Assembly (NCBI RefSeq): GCF_028829235.1
Contig: NZ_JAIWJY010000016.1
Location: forward strand, 1 to 53,451
Direction: 5' to 3'
Length of the DNA stretch: 53,451 bases
Source of the DNA: Tenacibaculum larymnensis
Lineage (GTDB): Bacteria > Bacteroidota > Bacteroidia > Flavobacteriales > Flavobacteriaceae
Shown here: in pieces, positions 1 through 9,048 of the stretch
Layout: each line of letters starts with the position of its first letter
How positions within the stretch are numbered: position 1 is the first letter of the stretch
The notes under the pieces: generated by a model
What the model was told of the DNA's origin: nothing
The model's database searches: none
Seen by the model: the letters and a program-made list of their open reading frames with translations, nothing else
Made by a program: the position numbers and the translations under genes

Positions 1-18
1 CGTTTTACAATATCTTAT

Positions 19-1089
19 TTAAAACAGTGATGTTTGATTGGTTTGATATTTATCAAACTTGGTAAAATCTAACGGAGGAAGTTTTTTATCTTTTAAATAC
101 AGTTTTTTTGCCAAATTAAACTGCATGTTTATTTGTTCTGCTATTTTACCTTCTCCTCTCATTCTACTTGCGTAACGAGAATCATTTAATGAACCGCCAT
201 GACAATCTTCTATTTGATGTAAAATTTTGTCCGATCTATCAGGATATGTTTTTCTTACCCAATTGGTAAAAATTTCTCCTATCGCTCCATTTAAACGTAC
301 TATTGTATATGCAACTGATGTTGCCCCTAGCTCACTTACCTTTTTTACTAATGGTAGTATTTCGTGACTATTAATTGAAGGGATGATTGGTGCCATCATT
401 ACATTTACTGGTATGTTATTTTCTGATAGGGTTTTGACTGTTTCTAATCTTTTTTTGATGGTCGCTGTTCTTGGCTCTACTATTCTTCTTGTTTCTTCTA
501 ATAGTGATGTGATAGATATACTTACCCTTAATAAATGAAGAGATGCCATTTCTTTTAAAATATCTAAATCACGAAGTATTAATGCATTTTTTGTTATAAT
601 ACTTACCGGATGCTTTAAGTTTAATAGTACTTGTAGCATTTTTCGGGTGATTTGAAGTTTCTTTTCTATCGGTTGATAACAGTCTGTATTTCCAGAAAAC
701 ATAATATTTTGTGGTTGCCAGTTACGACTTCGTAGTTTTTTCTCTAATAGTTCTGGTGCATTTGCTTTGTACAATATTTTACGTTCAAAATCTAACCCTG
801 CTGAATACCCCCAATATTCATGTGTGTTTCGCGCATAACAATAGATACAACCGTGTTCACAACCTTGATATGGATTCATTGAATATGAAAACCCAATATC
901 TGGACTTGTCACTTTATTAAGAATTGTTTTAGGATAAATTTCTAAATATGTTGTTTTATTATTGTCTGCTGATTCGTTTTCAGCTTCGCAATAGTTTAAG
1001 AAATCATCCAACACTTCGTGTTGATGTTGTGTAAATTTATTGTGTGTGTTGTGTTGTGCACCACGTCCTTTAATGTAGTCCATAATCAT
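19..1089 (-). CDS. Radical SAM protein, PA0069/Rv2578c family (SplB-like)
   Basis: The 356-residue product carries the radical SAM [4Fe-4S] motif CxxxCxxC as CEHGCIYCYAR (C77, C81, C84), preceded by the conserved MNPYQG stretch. The surrounding sequence (ARNTHEYWGY, FSGNTDCYQP, VSISIT) matches the PA0069/Rv2578c group, related to spore photoproduct lyase, whose substrate is not established. The enzyme should be cytoplasmic and generate a 5'-deoxyadenosyl radical. The first ATG gives MIMDYIKGRG; the second ATG, two codons later, is equally possible. The gene stands alone on the minus strand and is separated from the upstream peptidase gene by a repeat-containing spacer. Family assignment is confident; substrate unknown. 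Confidence 0.88.
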   Translation of the reverse strand: MIMDYIKGRGAQHNTHNKFTQHQHEVLDDFLNYCEAENESADNNKTTYLEIYPKTILNKVTSPDIGFSYSMNPYQGCEHGCIYCYARNTHEYWGYSAGLDFERKILYKANAPELLEKKLRSRNWQPQNIMFSGNTDCYQPIEKKLQITRKMLQVLLNLKHPVSIITKNALILRDLDILKEMASLHLLRVSISITSLLEETRRIVEPRTATIKKRLETVKTLSENNIPVNVMMAPIIPSINSHEILPLVKKVSELGATSVAYTIVRLNGAIGEIFTNWVRKTYPDRSDKILHQIEDCHGGSLNDSRYASRMRGEGKIAEQINMQFNLAKKLYLKDKKLPPLDFTKFDKYQTNQTSLF

Positions 1090-1121
1090 ATCTAAATAAA
1101 ACGTTATAAAATTGTCTTTAG

Positions 1122-1203
1122 AATGACTTTATCGAGAACAGGTTCATATAAGCTTCTCGATACAATTTCGATAGGGTTCCGAAATCATCCGAAGTGACTT
1201 TGT
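1122..1203 (+). repeat. Dispersed intergenic repeat, TTCTCGATA type, copy 1
   Basis: This spacer contains TATCGAGAA (1130-1138) and its reverse complement TTCTCGATA (1154-1162), then CAATTTCG and CGAAATCATCCGAAGTGAC. The order TTCTCGATA, CAATTT(T)CG, AAATCAC/TCCGAA-TGAC recurs at 47528-47602, and a partial copy lies near 45243. No reading frame is supported. It looks like a degenerate member of a dispersed extragenic repeat family. Confidence 0.6.
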
Positions 1204-1259
1204 AAAATTACAAAAAGTAACACAAAAGTTTTAGTGTTCTTCTATATTATTTATAGCTA

Positions 1260-4052
1260 TTAAGGTTTTACTAGTATTTTCTTTACTGCTACCTGTTGTC
1301 CATCTTTTAGTATACGCACAAACAATAAACCTGTTTTAAAATTTGGTATAGGAATGGTTTGCCTGATTTTTTGAATTTTGTTTGTATAAATTATTCTTCC
1401 TGTAACATCTACAATCTCTATATCTAAGTTGTTTCCTCTTGAATACACAAACATTCCTTCTGATGCCTTCACAGGGTTTGGATATATTTTTAAGGTGTTA
1501 TCAAAAGGAAAATCTATTTTTATACTATCTGTATAAATTTCTGTTCCATCATCAAGAATAATTTTAGCTCTATATTCGTTTTTTCCTCCTTTAACACTGA
1601 TATCATCCGTTTGGAGTTCTTGAACATTGAGAGCTGTAAAAGTTTTAATAATTTCAGTTTCTCCATTGAGTGTTTTTTCAAAAACAACTGAAGCTACATT
1701 CGTCAAAGTACTCAAGCTTAATCGAACATCTACTACATTTTCATTTTTTATAAAGGCTAAAAAATTCTTGTAATAACAGTTTACTCCTTGTGAATTGTAG
1801 TTTATTGATCGTCCTTTAACTCCTACCTCTTCATTAAAAACTGGTGTTACTGATATATAAGATGTTTTAAATGTACTTTTTGGAATTACAACATTCGTTT
1901 CGTTTACTATTGAGTTTGTATACATATAAGTATCATCCAGCAGTTGCACATTATATGCTGTTGCATTCGGAACTGACTCCCAGCTAAATTGAATATTTTT
2001 ATCACAATTAAAATCGACAATTGGCGTAATAACATCTGAAATTATAAATTCTTCTGAATTATAATATGTTCCATTTACCAAAGCTCTTAATTGAACGACT
2101 CCGTTAACTTCTGGAGTACTCCAAAGTAAGTAAGGTTTTGCAACATTTGTAGCGTTTGATATTTCCACCCAAGCTCCTTTATTAAAAGAGTATTCAATCT
2201 TACTTACTGGAAAATCCAAGTTATTTGTCCATCGTACATATTTATCTGTTACAGTTGGTAACTTATCATCTTTATTAGGATAATTCCATGTGAAAATATT
2301 TTTAGATTGATAAAAATAAGCGATCGAAAATGACTGCGTTGATGTTGCTAACGAATTTGCCTTTACTTTTATAGTATATGTACCTGTTTCTGGATTGTCA
2401 ATCGTTATTAATTCTACATTATTTAAGTGGTCTTCTCCATATACAGCTTCTTTTTCTAGCGAACTTTTGGATGGTGAAGCGTCTAAAACCCAGGGTAACC
2501 ATGAATTTACACCACTATTCACTTCTAAATCTAGATCGTTTACCAACGCTTTATTGTCATTAACATTAGCAGGAACATCGTTCCAAACTAATGCTATTCT
2601 TATTTCTTTTAACTCAGTATTTATAGGAATTGAATATTCTTTAACTTCATTACTTGAAATTTCATCATTAATATATGTTCCATTTTCTAAAATCTCCACA
2701 CTTTGATAACTGTTCACATTACCATAACCACTTTTAAAGTCTATTCCTTTTGACCCCACATCATCAGCTCCCGCAATTAATACAGATTTTAACAATGCCG
2801 AAGAAGGAAATTTGTTTGTTTTCTCTTTATATTTATGTTGTAGTAGCGTTGCTACTCCAGAAACTATTGCAGCTGCATCTGATGTTCCGTCGGGTCCATG
2901 AGCCACTAATTCAGGTTTTACTCTACCATCATAAGTAGGTCCTTTTGAACTTCTTGTGTTTACTACTAGCTCTTTATTAACCCCTCCAATAACTAAAACA
3001 TTTTTTGCCATTTTATAGTTTCCTGTCATATTAGCATATCCTTCTATTCCTTGGTAAGTTCCTTCATTAGATGCTACTTCTCCTGTATTACCTGAAGAAA
3101 ATACATGAAGTAATTCAGGTACGTCAATTGTGCTTTGATCATATGCATTCGCTTCAGCTCCATAAAAATTTTCTATTTCTGTTCCATAAGAATGGTTTTG
3201 AACAAATATATTATTGTCAACATAGTAAGTGTCATTATCAGGTAATAGCGTACTAAAGTCTGAAGATGATAAATTACTATGATAAGCAACTCCTTTGGAG
3301 TTATGTGTACTATTCCCAGCTCCTCCTATTGTAGTAGCCATTAAAGTTGCATGACTAGAAACATCTTCTGCTTCATTTCCGTACAATTTTATTCTATTTC
3401 TTAAGTCTATATCGTTAACATCAAACAACAATTCTTTTACAGAAACAGTTAATCCCTCACCATTAATTGTTTTAAAATCATTTTGAAGTTTATTTATATT
3501 ATTTACGCTTAAATCTATTTTTTCTATCGGTGTTTTTTCTGGACTAGGAGTTTTTTGAACATCTACATAAACAACATAATACAGGCGGGTTAATTTACTT
3601 ATATCAGCTGAAGATACTCTAAGAGCTAGAATATTTTTATACGTATGCTGTACTTCAATATTTATATTTTTTTCTTCTACTTCTTCTAAAAATAGTTTTG
3701 AATTAATTGTTTTGACAACAACCTTCACCTGTTTATTCTTTTTCTTAGACAATTGTGAAACTCTGTATGATTGTTTCCATCTATTATTTATATCGAATAA
3801 ATTTCCTTTAATTGAAAAAGGCTTTTCTTTTTTTGTTATTATAAAAAAGTTTTCGTCTAATTTTCGTACTACATTAACTTCTTTCTCATTGAAAATCAGA
3901 TCTTTTTTATGAATTAAATAATATTTTTTTTTCAACTCTTTTTCCTGATTTTTTTGTGGTTCTATTTTTTTCACATAATCAGGAAAATCAACTTGCGAGT
4001 ACATTTTAAATGTTAAAAATATTCCGAAAACAAAAAGAAAAAACAGCCTCAT
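1260..4052 (-). CDS. S8 family (subtilisin-like) serine peptidase with T9SS sorting domain
   Basis: The 930-residue protein starts with a signal peptide (hydrophobic residues 3-17, then SQ). The subtilase core spans roughly 200-470: the His region is SSHATLMAT (H234), the oxyanion Asn lies in FSSGNTG (N322), and the Ser lies in GTSDAAA (S391). The usual catalytic Asp motif (VAVID-G) is not obvious; the aligned stretch reads LTVSVKELLFD. Beta-sandwich domains follow. The last 75 residues, starting LKIYPNP and ending KKILVKP, form a type A type IX secretion sorting domain, so export to the cell surface or medium is expected. The gene is monocistronic, and the metalloprotease pseudogene is divergent from it. 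Family call is strong; activity depends on the unclear Asp. Confidence 0.9.
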   Translation of the reverse strand: MRLFFLFVFGIFLTFKMYSQVDFPDYVKKIEPQKNQEKELKKKYYLIHKKDLIFNEKEVNVVRKLDENFFIITKKEKPFSIKGNLFDINNRWKQSYRVSQLSKKKNKQVKVVVKTINSKLFLEEVEEKNINIEVQHTYKNILALRVSSADISKLTRLYYVVYVDVQKTPSPEKTPIEKIDLSVNNINKLQNDFKTINGEGLTVSVKELLFDVNDIDLRNRIKLYGNEAEDVSSHATLMATTIGGAGNSTHNSKGVAYHSNLSSSDFSTLLPDNDTYYVDNNIFVQNHSYGTEIENFYGAEANAYDQSTIDVPELLHVFSSGNTGEVASNEGTYQGIEGYANMTGNYKMAKNVLVIGGVNKELVVNTRSSKGPTYDGRVKPELVAHGPDGTSDAAAIVSGVATLLQHKYKEKTNKFPSSALLKSVLIAGADDVGSKGIDFKSGYGNVNSYQSVEILENGTYINDEISSNEVKEYSIPINTELKEIRIALVWNDVPANVNDNKALVNDLDLEVNSGVNSWLPWVLDASPSKSSLEKEAVYGEDHLNNVELITIDNPETGTYTIKVKANSLATSTQSFSIAYFYQSKNIFTWNYPNKDDKLPTVTDKYVRWTNNLDFPVSKIEYSFNKGAWVEISNATNVAKPYLLWSTPEVNGVVQLRALVNGTYYNSEEFIISDVITPIVDFNCDKNIQFSWESVPNATAYNVQLLDDTYMYTNSIVNETNVVIPKSTFKTSYISVTPVFNEEVGVKGRSINYNSQGVNCYYKNFLAFIKNENVVDVRLSLSTLTNVASVVFEKTLNGETEIIKTFTALNVQELQTDDISVKGGKNEYRAKIILDDGTEIYTDSIKIDFPFDNTLKIYPNPVKASEGMFVYSRGNNLDIEIVDVTGRIIYTNKIQKIRQTIPIPNFKTGLLFVRILKDGQQVAVKKILVKP

Positions 4053-4151
4053 AAAAATATATTATTAACGCAAATAAAACACTTTTTTTGCATATTTCAT
4101 GATAAAAACATACATTCGTTGAAATTTTTTAATAAAAATCCTTTCAAAAAA

Positions 4152-4991
4152 ATGAAAAATTTAAATTCACAACTATTAAGCCTTTTGGCTTTTGCAGTTA
4201 TTTTGTTTACTGCATGTAACTCTTCAGAAGAGACTATTCCAAACAACGAAACTAGCGAAATTACGCCCGAAATAGTTTCAAAACTACAAGCTGCTTATTT
4301 CGAAACCTCTTCAGCTAAAGTAACTACCTTTATGGGAGAAAAAGGTGTGGCTGTAGAAGACATGTTCTTTACTTTTGCTCAAATTGATGAGTTAGGTTAA
4401 GGTTCAAACATTCCAAACACTGAACATTACAGAACTACTAATTTAGTAACAGGTTTACCAAGAGTTATTACTGTAAGTGTTTCTCCTGATTTAGGAACTT
4501 TAGGTTCAGATGCTTTAGATAAAACTATTGTTATGTTAAACAACTTAGGTTCTCAATTAACTTACCAAAGAGTTTCTTATGGTGGTAAAGGTAAATCTAA
4601 GGCTGATATTGAAGTTAATGAGTTTTACGAATTAGAAAGTGGTGGGTTTATCACTTTAGGTAGAGCTGCTGGTTTCCCAACTAGAAGAGGAGACCCTGCT
4701 AAAGGTTTTGGTATTAACAGTAGATGGTTTGAATTATCTATTGCGCCTACTTCTAGCGAGCTTGCTGGTACTATGGCTCATGAAATTGGACACTGTATTG
4801 GTTTCCGTCATACTGATTATCAAACACGTGAAAGCTGTGGACAAAATGTTAATGAAGGAAGCGCTGGTGTAGGAGCTATTCATATTGCTGGTACTCCAAC
4901 TGGATCTGATAATACTTCTATTATGCAATCTTGTGGACCTGCTACTACATTTAACAATAACGATAAAAATGCAATGTTAACTCTTTACTAG
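4152..4991 (+). pseudogene. M57-like (HEIGH) zinc metalloprotease lipoprotein, interrupted by an in-frame stop
   Basis: Two open stretches lie in the same frame, separated only by TAA at 4398-4400. Read through, they form one protein of about 279 residues. It has a lipoprotein leader (MKNLNSQLLSLLAFAVILFTAC), a middle part with EHYRTTNLVTG and the metzincin-type zinc motif HEIGHCIGFRH, encoded around 4780-4810. ATG 4152 is preferred over the upstream in-frame TTG at 4119 because it begins a clean lipoprotein signal. A single C-to-T change from CAA (Gln) would explain the stop, as would a sequencing error. Family members are secreted or surface proteases of Bacteroidota. Without readthrough only a leader peptide of about 82 residues is made and the catalytic part is lost. 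Confidence 0.8.
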
Positions 4992-5017
4992 AAAGAGTCG
5001 TATTTTTAAGATACTTG

Positions 5018-5048
5018 AAAGCCCAGACATATTATATCTGGGCTTTTT
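5018..5048. terminator. Bidirectional rho-independent terminator
   Basis: A 10-bp perfect stem AAAGCCCAGA / TCTGGGCTTT (5018-5027 with 5037-5046) has a 9-nt loop, with T-runs on the plus strand and A-runs on the other side. It sits between the convergent metalloprotease pseudogene and aroC and should serve both. Confidence 0.85.
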
Positions 5049-5054
5049 ATTTTT

Positions 5055-6116
5055 TTAAACTTTTCTAGTTTTATTCATTAACCAAAAATCTGCGAGCACT
5101 AAAGCTGTTAACGCTTCTACAATAGGTACAGCTCTTGGTACTACACAAGGATCATGTCGTCCTTTTCCATGTATTTCTGTAGCTTCACCTTTCGAGTTTG
5201 TCGTAGCTTGGTTTTGCATTATCGTTGCTACGGGTTTAAAAGCTACTCTAAAGTAAATATCCATTCCGTTAGAGATTCCTCCTTGAATACCTCCTGATAA
5301 ATTAGATTGGGTTGTTCCGTCTGGATTGAAAATATCATTGTGTTCAGAACCTTGCATTTTTGCTCCACAAAAACCACTTCCATACTCAAAACCTTTTACT
5401 GCATTAATAGAAAGCATTGCTTTTCCTAGTTCAGCATGTAACTTATGAAAAATAGGTTCTCCTAACCCTACAGGTACATTCTGAGCTACGCAGGTTATTG
5501 TTCCTCCAATAGTATCTCCAGCTTTACGTATTTCATGAATCTTATCAATCATCTTTTCTGCTGATGCTTCATCAGGACAACGAACAATGTTGCTTTCTAT
5601 TTTAGAAAAGTCTAAATCTTGATATGGTTTCACCATGAAAGCATCACCTACTGATGATGTAAATGCATTGATATTAATATGATGGATTAATTGCTTAGCT
5701 AAAGCTCCTGCCACAACCCAATTAGCTGTTTCTCTTGCAGATGTTCTTCCTCCGCCTCTATGATCTCTTATTCCGTATTTTTTGTCATACGTATAATCAG
5801 CATGTGAAGGACGGTATACATCTGTATTATGGTTGTAGTCTTTACTTTTTTGATTTGTATTCTTTATTATAAATCCTATTGAGGCTCCTGTAGTCACCCC
5901 TTCAAAAATACCTGACATAAACTCAACCGTATCTGGCTCTTTACGTTGTGTTACAATTTTAGATTGCCCTGGTTTACGACGATCTAATTCTTGCTGAACA
6001 GCATCAAAATCAACTTTCATTCCTGCAGGGAATCCATCTATTACACCCCCAATTGCAATTCCATGAGATTCACCAAACGTAGTTAGCTTTAAAGTATTTC
6101 CGAATGAATTAAACAT
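5055..6116 (-). CDS. aroC: Chorismate synthase
   Basis: The product (353 residues, a normal length) converts 5-enolpyruvylshikimate-3-phosphate to chorismate using reduced FMN, the last step of the shikimate pathway in the cytoplasm. Signatures visible are GESHG (residues 15-19), [11 protein letters not shown] (120-130), and the C-terminal [17 protein letters not shown]. The gene is alone on the minus strand, with a shared terminator at its 3' end and about 290 bp of AT-rich non-coding sequence upstream before the tRNA. All family motifs are intact, so it should be functional. A near-consensus -7 box (one mismatch) lies about 20 nt upstream of the ATG. Confidence 0.98.
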   Translation of the reverse strand: MFNSFGNTLKLTTFGESHGIAIGGVIDGFPAGMKVDFDAVQQELDRRKPGQSKIVTQRKEPDTVEFMSGIFEGVTTGASIGFIIKNTNQKSKDYNHNTDVYRPSHADYTYDKKYGIRDHRGGGRTSARETANWVVAGALAKQLIHHININAFTSSVGDAFMVKPYQDLDFSKIESNIVRCPDEASAEKMIDKIHEIRKAGDTIGGTITCVAQNVPVGLGEPIFHKLHAELGKAMLSINAVKGFEYGSGFCGAKMQGSEHNDIFNPDGTTQSNLSGGIQGGISNGMDIYFRVAFKPVATIMQNQATTNSKGEATEIHGKGRHDPCVVPRAVPIVEALTALVLADFWLMNKTRKV

Positions 6117-6365
6117 ATCTTATTATTTAATAGAACGAAGGTAGAATTTATTTACTAAAAACGATAATTTTCATTCTTATAATTGCAGCTTAACTTGTTA
6201 TTATATCCTTTATTCAAGTCTGCTCACTTTTATCTTTATTTTTTTATTCTTGCATTTTACACCAAACTTATTGATAGCAAAAGCGTTACGTTTCACAACT
6301 TTTTTAATGCTTAAATTTTATTAAAAAAAGTAGCAAAAAACTTTTTTAGAATTGAAAAAAGGTCA

Positions 6366-6373
6366 TATATTTG
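6366..6373 (+). promoter_or_regulatory. Bacteroidota -7 promoter box for tRNA-Ser
   Basis: TATATTTG matches the Bacteroidota -7 consensus TAnnTTTG exactly and lies about 38 nt before the mature tRNA. No clean TTG -33 box is present at the usual 19-nt spacing. The rest of 6117-6365 is AT-rich and shows no gene. Confidence 0.65.
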
Positions 6374-6410
6374 CACCCGCAATCAGGGAATATATCTGAT
6401 GAGGCACTCA

Positions 6411-6495
6411 GGAGAAATGGCAGAGTGGTCGAATGCGGCGGTCTTGAAAACCGTTGTCTGTAACAGGACCGGGGGTTCGAATCCCTCTTTCTCCG
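6411..6495 (+). tRNA. tRNA-Ser (anticodon TGA)
   Basis: A complete class II tRNA cloverleaf is visible. The acceptor GGAGAAA pairs with TTTCTCC (6488-6494), discriminator G is at 6495, the D-arm contains the A-G-TGG box, the anticodon loop CTTGAAA (6443-6449) has anticodon TGA at 6445-6447, a long variable arm is present, and the T-arm ends in GGTTCGAATCC. CA follows the discriminator, but the full CCA does not appear to be encoded. It reads UCN serine codons. A promoter box lies upstream and a GNRA-loop terminator downstream, so it is its own transcription unit. Confidence 0.97.
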
Positions 6496-6499
6496 CAAG

Positions 6500-6528
6500 T
6501 CCGAAGCGAAAGCTTCGGATTTTTTTTT
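6500..6528 (+). terminator. Rho-independent terminator of tRNA-Ser
   Basis: Stem TCCGAAGC / GCTTCGGA is closed by a GAAA (GNRA) tetraloop and followed by a run of nine T. It begins 5 nt after the tRNA. Confidence 0.92.
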
Positions 6529-6540
6529 AGGGGATTAAAG

Positions 6541-6572
6541 AAAAAAAGCTTACAAAACTGTAAGCTTTTTTT
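6541..6572. terminator. Bidirectional hairpin terminator, mainly for the minus-strand operon
   Basis: A 13-bp stem AAAAAAAGCTTAC / GTAAGCTTTTTTT with loop AAAACT lies 38 nt past the stop codon of the PAP2 gene. On the minus strand it ends in a T-run, so it should end the 10602-to-6611 transcript. Confidence 0.85.
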
Positions 6573-6610
6573 AGTTATTAGAGGCAACATGCTTCCTTAT
6601 ACATATTAAA

Positions 6611-7183
6611 CTACCACTTTCTTACCCCTAGCTTCTTTTCTAAGGCTAAGTATGCAAAATAAAATAATGTTCCTAAAATCATCCCTGAAACATACCCTGT
6701 TGTAACATCAACAGGAAAATGCACTCCTAAATATATTCTACTATATCCAAAAATTAAAGGAAATAAAATCATTAAATAAATCAACTTAAAATGTTTTCTC
6801 AATAACAAAATCATAAAAGTAGTTATTGTAGTAGATAATGAAGCATGACCAGACCAAAAGCTGTATCCTCTAGGCTTGTATGTAAAATTCCTTAAATACT
6901 CTTTTAAACCTTCTGTATTACAAGGTCTAATTCTTTCTGTAGTGTTTTTAATTAAATTTGTGAATTGGTCAGAAAAAGCAATAATAATTGTTACAAACAA
7001 TACTGTAAACAATCCTTTTTTCCATCCAAACTGTTTAAACACTAAAAACAGCACAAAAGCAAATAGTGGTGTCCAAGTAAATTGATTTGTTATTGTTAAC
7101 CAAAAACTATCCCACTGTTCGCTTCCTAAATTGTTAAGATAAATTAAAAGCTCTTTATCTTTTTGTATAATATTTTCTATCAA
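6611..7183 (-). CDS. PAP2 family membrane phosphatase
   Basis: This 190-residue polytopic membrane protein has the three phosphatidic-acid-phosphatase-2 signature motifs: K79-x6-R86-P87 (KNTTERIRP), S111-G112-H113 (WSGHAS) and SRIYLGVHFPVD (R149, H155, D159). Such enzymes dephosphorylate lipid phosphates, for example undecaprenyl pyrophosphate or phosphatidylglycerol phosphate, facing the periplasm. The start is TTG at 7183, 2 bases after the stop of the upstream isomerase gene; it gives the N terminus expected for the family (IENII...LIYLNNLGSEQWD), and no better ATG exists before this conserved part. It is the last gene of the minus-strand operon. The exact lipid substrate is not determined. 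Confidence 0.9.
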   Translation of the reverse strand: MIENIIQKDKELLIYLNNLGSEQWDSFWLTITNQFTWTPLFAFVLFLVFKQFGWKKGLFTVLFVTIIIAFSDQFTNLIKNTTERIRPCNTEGLKEYLRNFTYKPRGYSFWSGHASLSTTITTFMILLLRKHFKLIYLMILFPLIFGYSRIYLGVHFPVDVTTGYVSGMILGTLFYFAYLALEKKLGVRKW

Positions 7184-7185
7184 AA

Positions 7186-8235
7186 CTACTTTCCTACTTT
7201 TAAAACTTCTATTTCAAAAATTAAATCCGACTTTGGAGGTATTGGACCTACTCTACGATCACCATACCCTAAATAAGAAGGTATAAACAATCGCACTTTA
7301 TCTCCTTCTCTCATTGTCTTCACACCTTCTTTCCACCCTGCTATTAACGGAAAGTTTTCATCATCAACAGTAAAAACAAAAGCTTCTCCTTTATCTAAAC
7401 TAGAATCAATTTTTCTTCCATCTGCCAAATACAACGTATAATGTGCTGTAGTAGGCAATGCTGGATTTACCTTTTTCCCATTTCCTTTTTGTAAGGATAA
7501 AATTTTCAATCCTGAATCGGTTGTAACAGCATCATTAATCCCTTGCTCTTCTTGGTATCTTTGTTTTAACTCTTCTAATTTCTTCTTTCTTTCCTCTTCT
7601 TTCTTTTCAACATTTGCTAGTTCTTGTTCAAAAACTACTGGCGCATCAAATTTAGAGGCATCCTCGCCTATCCTTAAAATTTCTATATGCTTTATATAAT
7701 CATTTTTTTGAATAGTATCCACTATAGCTTGACCTTGTAAAACACGTCCAAAAACAGAGTGCCCACCATCTAACCAAGGTGTTGCTTTATGTGTTATAAA
7801 AAACTGACTTGAATTTGTAACTGGTCTCGAGTAATTCGCCATCGACAGTACTCCTGGTCCATCATGTTTATACAATAGGTTACCTTCATCATCCATTGGA
7901 AATTCATCTGCAAATGTATAACCAGCATCTCCTGAACCAGTTCCTGTTATATCTCCCCCTTGTATCATAAAATCTTTAATTACCCTATGAAACTTAGTTC
8001 CATCATAAAACGGTGTACCTTTTAAAGAATCAATCATTTTAGGATGACTCCCCTCACTTAATGCCACAAAGTTAGCCACTGTCATTGGTACTTTATCGTA
8101 AAAAAACTTCACCAAAATATCACCTCTATTAGTTTGGATATCTGCATACAGCCCGTTCTCTAAACTAGGGTATTTAGCTGATTTGCACGATACAAATACT
8201 AGTAGCGTAACAAGTACTATTTTAAATAATTTCAT
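7186..8235 (-). CDS. Cyclophilin-FKBP fusion peptidyl-prolyl isomerase lipoprotein
   Basis: The 349-residue protein fuses two unrelated prolyl isomerase folds. After a lipoprotein leader (VLVTLLVFVSC, Cys17) comes a cyclophilin domain (about 30-185) with FHRVIKDFMIQGGD, NSSQFFIT and the Trp-containing WLDGGHSVFGRV. A charged coiled-coil linker (about 205-235, EKKEEERKKKLEELKQRYQEE) leads to an FKBP domain (about 240-349) with the GWKEGVKTMREGDK and IPSYLGYG signatures. It should be membrane-anchored and help fold periplasmic or surface proteins. It is encoded with two further FKBP-type genes, suggesting one envelope folding unit, and its stop lies 2 bases before the next gene's start. Confidence 0.93.
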   Translation of the reverse strand: MKLFKIVLVTLLVFVSCKSAKYPSLENGLYADIQTNRGDILVKFFYDKVPMTVANFVALSEGSHPKMIDSLKGTPFYDGTKFHRVIKDFMIQGGDITGTGSGDAGYTFADEFPMDDEGNLLYKHDGPGVLSMANYSRPVTNSSQFFITHKATPWLDGGHSVFGRVLQGQAIVDTIQKNDYIKHIEILRIGEDASKFDAPVVFEQELANVEKKEEERKKKLEELKQRYQEEQGINDAVTTDSGLKILSLQKGNGKKVNPALPTTAHYTLYLADGRKIDSSLDKGEAFVFTVDDENFPLIAGWKEGVKTMREGDKVRLFIPSYLGYGDRRVGPIPPKSDLIFEIEVLKVGK

Positions 8236-8263
8236 TTATTTTAATTTATTTTCTCCTATAAAC

Positions 8264-8302
8264 AATTAATTAGGTTAACAGCAAGTGCTAACCTAATTAA
8301 TT
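8264..8302 (-). other. Intergenic hairpin inside the isomerase operon
   Basis: A perfect 14-bp inverted repeat AATTAATTAGGTTA / TAACCTAATTAATT (8264-8277 with 8289-8302) separates the FKBP gene from the cyclophilin-FKBP gene. On the minus strand no strong T-run follows, so it may be a processing, stabilising or partial termination hairpin rather than a full terminator. Confidence 0.55.
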
Positions 8303-8322
8303 ATCAACTATTTAAGTTTTAT

Positions 8323-9048
8323 TTATTTTACTTCTAATAATTCTACCTCAAAAACTAGAGCAGAAAAAGGCTTAATATGCTGACCTCTTTGTTGTGGACC
8401 ATAAGCTAATTCTTGTGGAATAAAGAATTTATATTTTGCTCCTGGCTTCATTAACTGTAAACCTTCTGTCCATCCTTTAATTACTTGACTTACTCCAAAT
8501 TCAGCAGGCTCTCCTTTTTCCACAGAACTATCAAAAACAGTTCCATCAATTAAAGTTCCATGGTAATGAACTTTAACTCTAGAACTAGCCGTAGGAGCAT
8601 CTCCTTCACCTTCTTTTAAAACAACATATTGTAAACCACTTTCAGTAGCTTTTACTCCATCTTTTGTTTTATTTTCTGCTAAAAAGTCTTCTCCTGCTTT
8701 TTTATTGTCTCCAAATTCAGCTTCTGCTTTTTTAGCTTGCTCTTCTTGCATTTGTTTCATTTTTTCTTGTTGCTTCTTCTGGAAAAATGCTCTTAAGATA
8801 TTATTTATGTCTTTTGACTCTACTAATAAGTTTGTAGAATCCATTCCATTTTTAAAACCTTGTACAAACAAATCTTGATCCATTTCATCAAAGTTTGTTT
8901 TAATTTTATTAGCCATATCTAAACCTAAAGCATAACTTACAGAGTCTACTTCTGTTGCTAATGAACTTTTTTGTTTAAACTGACCGTTACTGCATGAAAC
9001 AATTGATAAACCTACAACTGTAGCTGCTAAAATGTTGGTTAATTTCAT
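8323..9048 (-). CDS. FKBP-type peptidyl-prolyl cis-trans isomerase, FkpA-like lipoprotein
   Basis: The 241-residue protein has a lipoprotein leader ending VGLSIVSC, an alpha-helical dimerisation domain (about 30-130, with [15 protein letters not shown] and a Gln/Lys-rich helix) and a C-terminal FKBP domain (about 145-241; [44 protein letters not shown]). This is the layout of FkpA/Mip periplasmic chaperone-isomerases. Its start overlaps the end of gldI by 4 bases (ATGA-type), which points to translational coupling. Confidence 0.93.
   Translation of the reverse strand: MKLTNILAATVVGLSIVSCSNGQFKQKSSLATEVDSVSYALGLDMANKIKTNFDEMDQDLFVQGFKNGMDSTNLLVESKDINNILRAFFQKKQQEKMKQMQEEQAKKAEAEFGDNKKAGEDFLAENKTKDGVKATESGLQYVVLKEGEGDAPTASSRVKVHYHGTLIDGTVFDSSVEKGEPAEFGVSQVIKGWTEGLQLMKPGAKYKFFIPQELAYGPQQRGQHIKPFSALVFEVELLEVK

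Noticed and set aside
2395..2706. Open frame of about 100 codons on the plus strand
   Set aside because: It lies wholly inside the S8 peptidase gene on the other strand, has no family features and no start context.
4119..4151. TTG start extending the metalloprotease upstream
   Set aside because: The added residues (KFFNKNPFKK) do not belong to a lipoprotein leader, and ATG 4152 starts a clean one.
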